A DNA stretch of 64,000 bases from Siphonodentalium dalli (lineage: Eukaryota > Mollusca > Scaphopoda > Gadilida > Siphonodentaliidae): NCBI GenBank assembly GCA_032622095.1, contig CP136061.1, forward strand, positions 257,828,077 to 257,892,076, in the 5' to 3' direction. The position numbers and the translations under genes were made by a program. The number at the start of each line of letters is the position of its first letter. The stretch's first letter is position 1. The notes under the pieces were generated by a model. It searched no databases. It worked only from the letters and a program-made list of their open reading frames with translations, and was not told the DNA's origin. Positions 12,578 to 22,083 of this stretch are shown here, in pieces.

Positions 12578-14375
12578 AAACAAAATTTGTTTGTATCGTT
12601 CGGAGAGCACATTATTATTGCCAGACCTGATTGAGACCTAGATGGACGGTTTGCCTACCATGAATGATATTTCATAATGAGTTATCTCACAATTAGTCTG
12701 TTTTGAATTTTAGATAGTTGATATTTGATTGTTGAGCAATGAAAATTTTGCTGAATTGCTAGTCCACATGACCGCAATCATTTTAACCAATCAAATTAAT
12801 TAAAATAAATTTTGGTATTAGACTCAGTAACTTTTGTTTATGTTGTATGTAGTGGTGATGATGGATGCATGGCAAGCTTTTTCACTGAACACTTCCAGAT
12901 AATGTATTGAACTTTGAACTTTGTCCTTAACCGTAAGCACTATAAATAAACCATGTCGTTTAATGGAAACGTGAGAAAAATGAGACAAAATGTCAGTGCG
13001 TATCGCATTGCCAAAACATGGTACACTACCCGCGTGACATATCGAGGTCAGGAGCTATCGGTATGCTTATCTTTGGCACAACACGATTGTTTCTAGCGAT
13101 ATTTAACTATCACGAACTGAACGGAACAAACACGAATGGCACGTGAGGACCAACACATGTATACCGATCCCTTCTGCCCAAGGGCATACAGAGGCATGTT
13201 TGTAATACAACAGCTGGCTAACTTATCTTAGAATCACAGACTTATTGGTGGCAATACTTATACAGACTGGCATGCGTTCCAGTGCATGCGTCCTGATATC
13301 ATTTCTCGGTGACCGAATAGTCTAAATATCACGTCCTCAGAAGGACGAAAGCATACCGTCATAGTTAGTTCTGTAATCCCCATTGCGTTCAATCTAAACT
13401 TGATACCAGTGCTTGTCCATCATGCATGCATGAAGTAAATTGGGTGTCAGTTGTCTAAGTACAATGAAATATCATTTCTGGGCGAGAATAGCCTTTAGTC
13501 TAAGCTGCTATATGAAAAGGAACTGGTCCAGCAGTCTCCTCTGAGTAACCTTCGAATTATGGTCGGGCCAAAGACGGGTACATCGCCGAAACAGTGACCA
13601 GTTTAGTTTAGTCACTACATACACGTATAGCACCATATCGGTACCGCCCCATGGTTAGACAGTCATGAGCATTCAGCAATCGTCAAGACTAAATGCATAA
13701 GACCGTGAGACTATATAATGACTTTGTCATTAGCTTTGTGTTTATCACGCAGAGGGTTCAATTTGGCGAGGTTTAAATACATATTATGGACTTGTTCGGG
13801 TGCGTGAAATTGACATGTTAGTACTCAGGTGATATGCCAACCTACGGAATGTAGCTTTCTGCTAACATCGCCGACAACTTCAAAGAAATCGACTATACCG
13901 TTCCATAGACAACATCGCATGAACTACACCCAATTGTAATAATTTACATCTCGATCCGGGACGCAACCATCAGCGATAATCTAACACAAATGATTTCGCC
14001 ACTGAGAGTTTCTGCATTTAATTAATGTATATTTACACACTAAGTGTTGTCATCACTAAATCCAGCATTCTGATTGGTCGGCGCCCACGTGGCTAGTTGC
14101 AGTTATTTCTCGGTGAATGCGTAACGCCTCATAACACCAAGCTAATAACACCATCGATGCGTCATTAGGTTTGGAAAGACGAACGCGTAATGCTTTGGGC
14201 GCATTTTGACTCGCGCAGGATTGACTTAATACATCATCGGGTTTCAACATGAAGAGAAATTGTTCCTATTAACTTTTGCCAAGGGTGCTATTGGGTATTT
14301 TGGGCTGATCTTGTCACGATACACTTTTCGATTTAAATATATTTACAAAAGCGGCTTTTTCGCTAAATGTATATA
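12578..14375. other. Intergenic, nothing recognised
   Basis: Unique-looking AT-rich DNA with no supported exon. The minus-strand frame at 14056-14250 has no splice context or family resemblance. Confidence 0.4.
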
Positions 14376-14542
14376 TATATAAGGATTAACTGTCATGTGG
14401 ACTATTTTTATGGAGATGTAACGGTGAGGTAAGTGGACATAACTTGTATGTAAAACCCTTCGGCTTTTACACAAGTTATGTCCACTTACCTCACCGTTAC
14501 ATCTCCATAAAAACAGTCCACATGACAGTTGATCCTTATATA
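14376..14542. repeat. 167-bp near-perfect hairpin
   Basis: Left arm TATATAAGGAT..GTAAAA and right arm TTTTAC..ATCCTTATATA are reverse complements over about 80 bp, with only a 2-nt bulge and a few mismatches. The loop is about 8 nt and centred near 14459. It could be a small palindromic MITE or a hairpin RNA locus. No ORF is present. Confidence 0.85.
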
Positions 14543-16481
14543 AGAATGACGGTGTGCATCGTCAATTTGGATTAATATTCGTAACAAATAACTACTTTGA
14601 GCAAGATTATTCTCAATTTCTATTTGACCACCCCACCGGAGAGTTTCCATCACTTTAATTTGGAATTACTTACTTTTCTGAGACGGACTTTTTATGAGAA
14701 GGAATACTATAGTATATAATTATCTTTACATTTATCGGCAGATGGGTCATTTTGGCGAGATGCAATTTGACATTGTTGACAAATACAAACATCAGTTAGT
14801 CCTTACATTCTGTCATACACTTATTATGAGAAGGAATAGGGTGCTTTACATTGCTGTAGATCTGTGTACAGATCTGTGCGAAGTCCCGTATCGCAGATTA
14901 CTGTGATCACAATAGGATTACTGACAGTGAACGCGCGCTTATCATTACTCTGGTAATTGACAATTCACTATGAGTCGTGTTAGTTTAGGCCAGACAAAAC
15001 ATGAATCAACTTACTATCAGCAGACCAAAGCAGTTTATTCTTACAACAGTTGATAATGGTTCGAGGAAAGTCGCATGAGAACAAATCACATATGGATACA
15101 AAATTAACAAAAGTGTACAAAAATAGAAATAGGGCTACTTCATCTACGACCCCTATCACAGAAATGTGCGGAATCTAATCACAACGTTGTTAGCATATAA
15201 TAACAAAATGACCTAGATTATATGCTGCGCTAGTCAACGTCAGTAATAGCGGCCTTGTTAAGCTATGCTTTTGCGGTCGCCCTGTTGTTCACTGAGTGTA
15301 CTAAGGTATTACCAAACTCCAAGAAGAACAAATATTAATAAGATATACTGTATATAGTACACACTTTACTGTAAGTACTTTGTCACCAAACGCACCAGCA
15401 GTTTCTCGCTTACACAATGCGAAATACATGGGTTGAAATGGCAAAGAAAGATTAATCACATTCGCCAAGCCCGAGTAACAATTAATCAAATCAGATTTGC
15501 CTGTCGCAATGCCTCGGTGTTGACCGTGACATATAACGGACACGATTTTTGCTCACACGAACGAATACCGTTTTCTTTCTGTGTGCATTTCTATATCAAC
15601 CCGTTTACACTAGTATGCGTGCACGGTTAGAACACAGACCGTCGCTTTAACTGTCTGAGACCGCGCAACATAGCTGCCAACCTTTGGCCGTTAAACATAG
15701 GGTCAGGCCGCAGCATGTTCCACGGTACAAAACCGTTTAAGTAACTGTCAGACTGTAACCAGTAACTGTCAGACCGTTGTATTTTTTACGGTTCAACACC
15801 GTTTAATTAATATCAAGACCGTAACTAATAAAGGTCAGACCAATGGTATTTTTCATGGGTCAACACCAATGTTTTGCTCTTAATTAGCTAATTTACCATA
15901 GAATTAGCCAGGTTCCCATGGTGACAATATGATTTCCCGGCTGGCATTGCGATTCATATGTTTTTGAATGGTCGAAACTAGTATTATTCGTAACTGAAAA
16001 ATACATCTTAGTTCTTCTGTTACGAGCATAGTTTTGATGAAATGTAAAGCCTCAATGCATAAAGTGATAGACAATACTTATGAAACTTTGCAGTTTGCAG
16101 AGGATCAAGCTTGTTATCTGCCATGTAGAATGTAAACCGGAAAAATGCCGCGCACGCTTAATGTGTTCGCCTTTCTCTGACTACTGTATAAGTATGGCTG
16201 TAAATAAAAAACGATGCTAGTAATAGCTGATAAGCCAACCCATCACTATTCATTTATGAGTAATACTAATTTCGACCATTCTAAAACATGAATCGGCATG
16301 CCCTTTTAAGACATAACAATAACAAAGCTACATGTTTCACAGTTAAAATTCAAATTTATGTACATGTAAAAGTAAAATATCTTAATGGCATATTTTTGGT
16401 AACATGTAAGGCGTGAAATTGTCCAGTTACTTGTAAACACAATTTTTGTTTTAACAGGTGAATCCGTACGTCATGACAATA
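14543..16481. other. Intergenic with a short degenerate minisatellite
   Basis: Around 15710-15890 a degenerate unit of about 80 bp is repeated (AACACCGTTTAATTAA, GACCGT..ATTTTT.ACGGT, GGTCAACACCAATG). Nothing else is recognised. Confidence 0.4.
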
Positions 16482-16979
16482 CAGTACCAGTCAGAAGAAG
16501 TGGTATTTTTAGGGGCCCCTTTATTGCGGTATTGAGCCTGCTAAATTTCGAAAAAGGCGTGATTATAGCACAATACCAAAAATCTGTCGCGCTTATTATT
16601 GCAATATTGAACGCAAAATATTGCGATACTAAGCGCGCTAAATTTCATACAGACCCGATAGTGTTATATTTATATTAGATAAATACTGTGCATATAGTGT
16701 AGATATAGTGTACATATATCATTTACAACTATACTTATATACAAATCTAAAAAAATGTATATATTTATACAATAAACAATATAGAAGAAACAATTATTTG
16801 ATTTAAATGTCACAATTTTGAGCGCAAGATGTCGCAATATTAAGCACAAAATATTAAGATATATATCAAGCGCAAAATATTGCAATAATATCACTAGCGG
16901 CACGCTTATAAGCGTTTCCACTTGCAATAGTATTGCGATATTGGGCGCGAAAATATACCACTTCTTTTGACTGGTACTG
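16482..16979. mobile_element. Mariner-like MITE with TA duplication
   Basis: Terminal inverted repeats of about 28 bp, CAGTACCAGTCA.AAGAAGTGG and its complement CCACTTCTT..TGACTGGTACTG, are flanked by TA on both sides (16480-16481 and 16980-16981). CAGTACCAGTCA termini and TA duplication are typical of Tc1/mariner elements. The interior is AT-rich with ATTGCAATATT-type words and no transposase frame, so this is a non-autonomous copy. Confidence 0.75.
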
Positions 16980-18381
16980 TATCTCAATAACAGCTAGTTG
17001 GGATTGGAACCTTCAAGACAACAGCATATCCCATAATAACTGTGTGCGATAACTTGGCGACAATGATCTCCTGCAGTCGCACATTTTCCATGAAATTTTA
17101 AAGCATAATGCATCAAACTGTATACTGGTATCACGACACTTAGTACCATAATAGGTGAGTCAGCCAAAGATAGTTTGATAAGAACATCCAACCAATAGTG
17201 TACTCCCGGCAAATTGTCGTAATAACTTGACGATAACATGGCGAATGATGACAATGTCTCTTATCCACACGTTTCAATGAAAATTGATGAACACGGGATG
17301 AATTGGTCCGTGTAATTGTAAAGTTGGAATTGTAGATATGTGACCATCCGTCACTGCGCGGCGTCAGTTCATTGTTTATGGTGTTGTTGTTGACATTGAA
17401 GCTCTTGTGAATTACACTGGTGCGTACAGTACATGTACATGTGTATCCTCTCTTGAACACTGTCAACTGGATTGTCAACATTCTAATAGCAATAGCTGCT
17501 CGTTGTTGTTATTATTGTCAATATTGGTTGACATCGAAGCTCGTGTTAATTGTACCTGTATCCTCGTGTGTCAGTAAATATGCCAGTGTTTTGATACTAA
17601 GTCACAGCACTGTCAATTTCAACATCAGCACTGAGTCGAATGAAGTCAGGTTACAGCCGACCCCGGATCATGCCATGATTGATTGGCATGAATCCCTACT
17701 CTCGAATTTAGTGGAAAATTGTCCATAATTAAGCCGGTTTTCGCAGAATTGAAACTTGTCCGGTTATCAAAGGAACCGAAATAAGACCGTTTTAACAACT
17801 GTCCACAATTGAAAAGGTAACAGTTTCCCAAAAACATGCGATAATCGCCAACCTGATAAATGGCGAATAAATGTATACGTACGGACCCGCATAACACAGA
17901 ATGAATGCCAGATTAATAATACATATTATATATCAGCAGAGTAAGATTCAGTCATACTGTATGGAGTCATTACCGTATATAATATGGTCGCCGAAAAATA
18001 TACTATTGAATTTTGACGGCATGACTTTGAATCACGAAAATATTTAATTTAGACAATTTTCATGGGCACATAAAATAACGGTAGAAAATCGTCAAACAGA
18101 TGAAACGCCATGGGACCGTCGATTTTGACGATCCGAAACCGTCGAACCCACAGTATTTTCTAACAGCGTGTAGAACTGTATGCAGATCTACAGCAATGTA
18201 AACGTTCTATAACTGGCTTCAGATGCAATTGGGCTGAAATTTGAAAAGCGCCCAATTATTTTGCTTCAATATATTCTCGCACGGTTTCATGCGATTCGGT
18301 ATGATTATTCTAATAGCACAGCGATAACGGAGTTTGCAAAACCAATGATAATTTGACAAATATTTGTGCTATCGTTGACCT
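16980..18381. other. Intergenic, nothing recognised
   Basis: Several frames of 80-110 codons on both strands show no family signature or splice borders. I treat them as chance. Confidence 0.4.
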
Positions 18382-18635
18382 TTAACCCTTTACCCAACAG
18401 AAGGGCCCTGTGCCAATGCATTCTCTTATATATGTGAGTCGACCATAGGTCGCCTAGCATACATAAGAGAATGCATTGGCTTAACACATTAAAAATTATA
18501 AAAATATTTTTTTTTAGGCCAATGCATTCTCTTATATATGCGAGGTAACCTATGGTCGACTCGCATATATAAGAGAATGCATTGGCACAGGGCATAACTG
18601 TAACTATCACAATGTGGTCAATGAGCCGGTTTGTG
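18382..18635 (-). mobile_element. Truncated piggyBac-like palindrome MITE
   Basis: Starts TTAACCCTTTACCCAACAGA and carries two 69-bp palindromes (18412-18480 and 18518-18586). It then follows the family's interior (CATAACTGTAACTATCACAA) to about 18630, where it stops without the second terminus. Its orientation is inverted relative to the copies at 43066, 44740 and 49029. The palindromes carry point changes, so this is an older copy. Confidence 0.8.
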
Positions 18636-19103
18636 CTATCATTTACTCATAAGGGTACAGGTCGTTTCGTCCCTTGGACGTTTCGTGCCATCTGGTCGTA
18701 ATAGAATTGTACTAATGTTCTTAATTTCGAAGAAAAAAAATAATTATTATCTTATTGCCCAGAATATCGAGAACATGGTGACCGAAAGTAGTAAACTTGG
18801 GCAATTTTCGCAAAAGTTCACCAGATTGTTTCCATTTACACACAACATATTGGCGTAAATGGCTAGTTACTACCGTAAATTAGGTCCAATCATTTTCCGA
18901 TGATATTGAGCTTTATATCGGGTTTACTAAACAAATTGCAGGAAGGTATGCCGGGGTGGTCCGAGAGGCAAAAACGCATTTATTGTATAACCTGATTTGT
19001 TTTTCTAAAGATATTTTGTGCCCATATCTGACATTTGTAACAGTTTAAAACATAATGTAAATGCAAACACACCATATTTATATTACTGTGACCTCATATG
19101 GGC
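18636..19103. other. Left flank of the LTR element, nothing recognised
   Basis: Unique AT-rich sequence with no supported gene. Confidence 0.4.
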
Positions 19104-19107
19104 CTTA
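19104..19107 (+). repeat. Target-site duplication, left copy (CTTA)
   Basis: CTTA immediately before the 5' LTR matches CTTA immediately after the 3' LTR (34755-34758). A 4-bp duplication fits Ty3/gypsy-type integrases, including the insect errantiviruses. The right copy is the start of CTTAGTG..CACTAAG, so insertion hit one arm of a small palindrome. Confidence 0.85.
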
Positions 19108-19562
19108 TGTGAGATAACTACCCATTATAATCTCACAACTTGATTCAAACTATACGAATGTCCCAATATATAAAACCCCAAACTCAGATATTCGTGTTCG
19201 GTTCTCGAAACCTCACACGTCTTACTCTCAGCGAAGATATACACACAATGAAGATGGCTCCCAAATATGGTCAAGGGGGATGACCATAACGGAAGAACCA
19301 ATCCCGATGTGTATTGCCAAACACCTCATCTAATATGCATCCCAAATAGTATATAAGAAACAACTACATCCCATCACATCATGCTTTCACTAGACTCATC
19401 TCATACCTAGATCATATCCAGGCATCCTTCACACCAGGCATCACCCATTCGGGGACACCAATTCGCGGCGACTATTGATCATTATATTTGTACACACTGC
19501 ATATCTTATTCACAACATAATAAAGACTTGTACCTACTATATACATGTGTCATTACCTCACA
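19108..19562 (+). repeat. 5' LTR
   Basis: 455 bp, beginning TGTGAGATAAC and ending TACCTCACA, identical by eye to 34300-34754. TATATAAAA at 19167-19175 is the likely promoter TATA box, so transcription should start near 19200. AATAAA near 19520 is the polyadenylation signal, leaving a short R and U5. Confidence 0.95.
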
Positions 19563-19571
19563 TAGTATTAA

Positions 19572-19589
19572 TGGTACCATGAGCAGTTC
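19572..19589 (+). promoter_or_regulatory. Candidate tRNA primer-binding site
   Basis: TGGTACCATGAG lies 9 bp after the 5' LTR. TGG pairs with the tRNA CCA end. The 12-nt match suits an acceptor stem starting ACCATGA, as in some Leu(UAA)-type tRNAs, but the host tRNA set is not available to confirm it. Confidence 0.5.
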
Positions 19590-19750
19590 TACGTCTCACC
19601 ACACAACTTGAAGTCTCGGCCACTAGACGATCACTACAGAGCAGAAACAATCTCAAACCGCTACTCAACCACGGGGATACAGCCTTACACTCCAGCCACG
19701 GATAGACAGTCTCATACACTAGACCACTGCACCGGTCAACAATAACTCAA

Positions 19751-20114
19751 CCATTCGGACACACAGGAACCCTTCGGACACACAGGACCGCATACCAACC
19801 CTTCGGACACACAGGACCGCACACCAACCCTTCGAACACACAGGACCGCATACCAACCCTTCGGACACACAGGACCGCATACCAACCCTTCGGACACACA
19901 GGACCGCACACCAACCCTTCGAACACACAGGACCGCATACCAACCCTTCGGACACACAGGACCGCATACCAACCCTTCGGACACACAGGACCGCACACCA
20001 ACCCTTCGAACACACAGGACCGCATACCAACCCTTCGGACACACAGGACCGCACACCAACCCTTCGGACACACAGGACCGCACACCAACCCTTCGGACAC
20101 ACAGGACCGCATAC
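19751..20114 (+). repeat. 30-bp tandem repeat in the retroelement leader
   Basis: About 13 copies of a 30-bp unit (CCCTTCGGACACACAGGACC + GCATACCAA) vary at two sites: CGGAC/CGAAC and GCATACC/GCACACC. Copies 2-10 follow a three-unit cycle, a 90-bp higher-order period repeated three times, which suggests expansion in blocks. Because 30 is divisible by 3, all frames stay open on both strands; the cysteine/valine-rich minus frames are therefore by-products. The array sits between the primer site and the first ORF, where packaging or translation signals normally lie. Confidence 0.95.
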
Positions 20115-20343
20115 ATACTCATCTGATATAGACGAATCAACCTTTTATTCTTATACAACCAGCTCACATCGTGTATCCAGCTAAAAAAATATTACTACTC
20201 ACGCCTCTTGCAGACCAGATTCAGATCCACATAAACTTTAACATCCGATTTGGACATCCTTCGGCTTCCAATAACCACGACGAGAACATTCTATACATCA
20301 TTCATCATCACAGACTTGTGCACATTATTCTTCTCGGAAATTG

Positions 20344-20349
20344 GTGAGT
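20344..20349 (+). promoter_or_regulatory. Candidate splice donor for env mRNA
   Basis: ATTG|GTGAGTGA in the leader, 91 bp before the pre-gag ORF, is a near-consensus donor. Paired with the acceptor at 31106-31107 it would remove the pre-gag ORF, gag, pol and the antisense region and join the leader directly to env, as gypsy-type elements do. This is inferred from consensus only. Confidence 0.5.
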
Positions 20350-20434
20350 GACCATCTTTTCTTTCCCATTTGCTGTCAAATTGCACACCCCCTATTTTTA
20401 GCATTCTTTTACTCCTTTTTTTTTCACGTGGGTT

Positions 20435-20926
20435 ATGGACACATCACCTGATTCTAGTACACCTACACTACCTACCCATCCTACTACAATACATGCTTCA
20501 AACGATCAGCCCATACCACCCACCTCTTACAAACAACATTCAGTTCTTCATTTTAAAACTTACTGTAGATACGCTTTACCCCACCAAATAACTTTATCGC
20601 CACAACTCATTAAATATTGCAATCCCATTCGCATTGATATAACGCAAGATACAATCCGCTTATACGTGCGTTGTATGATTACAAATAACTACTCAGGGCA
20701 TACACTAGATTCTTGGAACGAGTGGCATACATTTCCGGCTCATTTTACGGATTATCCAAAACTTATCATCAACTCTATAGTCGCGGCAATTCCCATAAAA
20801 CATCCTAATAAATCACCTGAATCGTGTCAAATACACCTGAATCGCATAATACACCGCCACGGCACTTGGAAAAAAATACAACATATTTCGCACCCATACC
20901 ATAGATTCCAAAACAGACACCGTTAA
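20435..20926 (+). CDS. Pre-gag ORF of the retroelement, function unknown
   Basis: A 163-codon frame starts at GGTTATGG, with a purine at -3 and G at +4. It ends 14 nt before the gag ATG, in a different frame (gag is -1 relative to it). The first 35 residues are Pro/Thr/Ser-rich; the rest is compact and rich in His, Ile and aromatic residues, with a basic end. I recognise no domain, zinc knuckle or membrane segment. Its tight spacing to gag and its survival in a young copy suggest it is translated. It may be an accessory protein or an extended gag leader peptide. Ty3/gypsy elements do not normally have an ORF here. Confidence 0.6.
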   Translation: MDTSPDSSTPTLPTHPTTIHASNDQPIPPTSYKQHSVLHFKTYCRYALPHQITLSPQLIKYCNPIRIDITQDTIRLYVRCMITNNYSGHTLDSWNEWHTFPAHFTDYPKLIINSIVAAIPIKHPNKSPESCQIHLNRIIHRHGTWKKIQHISHPYHRFQNRHR

Positions 20927-20940
20927 TCCTTAATAACATA

Positions 20941-22083
20941 ATGGAGTCACCACCTCCGCAGAGCAGCGATTATTTTCATCCAAGCAATTATCAGCATCAC
21001 CTTGAATTAAACAGGGAAACGGACCGATCAACCGCCAGATCCGCCCACACAGACATTACTAATGAAATGGGCAAAGATAATCAGAACTTGCTATTGTCAC
21101 GGCTTACCCATGAAATTAGCCATTTCACTAGTTCTATCCGCGAACAGACTGAAAGTTTGAAAACACAAACAACAATAACAGCACTGCTTGGAATGAATTC
21201 CATTATTGAACCCTTCGATGGCAAGCCTGACGCTTTTCCCCAATGGGTCCATGCGGTGGAAAAATACTCCCGCGCGATTTCGGCACAAGATGAGACTATC
21301 ATAAAAATTGCCGCTCAGACATGTAAATCTCAAGTTTCTGAATTTATTCAACGCTTCATAAATGAAAATAACACAGACGGAAAATTCACGTTCACCTGGA
21401 CCGATCTAAAATCACAGTTACGCTCATTATTCAGTTCCATAACTGATTCGCCTCAAGCCATTTCCTCATTACGAGCCATTAGGCAGAGACATACGGAAAC
21501 AATTGCCATGTTTGCAGAACGCATACGTACCCTTGCTAAACACGCGTATACTGATGAAATTAACACAAGAGCAGTGCAAACACAATTAGTAGCATTTTTT
21601 TCCGACGGTATTCGCGACTCTAGTATTAAATTCAGGCTTCTCAAAGACGACCCCATAACGCTTGATAGAGCTACTGATATCGCCCTACGCGAAATGAACC
21701 TTCGGCAACGCTATCGCTTACGTTACGGTGAACATCATAATGTTTATAACCAATTCCCACAGTTACAATCCCCTCAACCAATGGATATCGACAATAACCA
21801 TCGGCACATTCCAAGAGGGCCATCACAATCCACTTACAACCCCCGTCAATCCAAAGACAGACACCGAATCAATGATCACCCCCACAGGCGCCAACCTTCA
21901 AATTCTCACCACCCCTACTCTGAACCAAGGGTCTCCCATCCAAACCGCATCCAGACCATGGATGCAAGATATACTACAACAGCTCAACGACCACTCTTCT
22001 GTACATACTGCAGATTAAACAATCATACCACAGACCAATGCAGACGTCGGGCTCAAAATAACAACCAATTTTTAAACAGATGA
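20941..22083 (+). CDS. gag: Gag (capsid-nucleocapsid) of the LTR element
   Basis: 380 residues, starting in the context CATAATGG. Residues about 85-240 look like a retrotransposon gag core: a PFDGKPDAFPQWVHAVEKYS-type opening, a WTDLKSQLRSLF segment, and the SLRAIRQRHTETIAMFAERI helix. A basic Pro/His/Arg/Gln-rich linker follows. The C-terminus holds one CCHC zinc knuckle (C354-x2-C357-x4-H362-x4-C367) for RNA binding. The stop codon overlaps the pol ATG as ATGA, and a TTTAAAC slip sequence precedes it. The frame is intact. A single zinc knuckle is usual for many Ty3/gypsy gags; insect gypsy itself lacks one. Confidence 0.92.
   Translation: MESPPPQSSDYFHPSNYQHHLELNRETDRSTARSAHTDITNEMGKDNQNLLLSRLTHEISHFTSSIREQTESLKTQTTITALLGMNSIIEPFDGKPDAFPQWVHAVEKYSRAISAQDETIIKIAAQTCKSQVSEFIQRFINENNTDGKFTFTWTDLKSQLRSLFSSITDSPQAISSLRAIRQRHTETIAMFAERIRTLAKHAYTDEINTRAVQTQLVAFFSDGIRDSSIKFRLLKDDPITLDRATDIALREMNLRQRYRLRYGEHHNVYNQFPQLQSPQPMDIDNNHRHIPRGPSQSTYNPRQSKDRHRINDHPHRRQPSNSHHPYSEPRVSHPNRIQTMDARYTTTAQRPLFCTYCRLNNHTTDQCRRRAQNNNQFLNR
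22071..22083 (+). promoter_or_regulatory. Gag-pol junction: TTTAAAC slip site and ATGA overlap
   Basis: TTTAAAC at 22071-22077 lies in the gag frame as T TTA AAC, the canonical X XXY YYZ heptamer for -1 frameshifting. It ends two codons before the gag stop (22081-22083). Pol is in the -1 frame and also has its own ATG at 22080, overlapping the stop as ATGA. Pol could therefore be made as a Gag-Pol fusion by slippage, or separately by termination-reinitiation. I did not establish a downstream pseudoknot. Confidence 0.7.

Noticed and set aside
14056-14250. Minus-strand frame of 64 codons
   Set aside because: No family, splice or promoter support.
19719-20167. Three long minus-strand Cys/Val-rich frames
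   Set aside because: All three frames are open because the 30-bp tandem unit is divisible by three and lacks stops; no start or promoter evidence.
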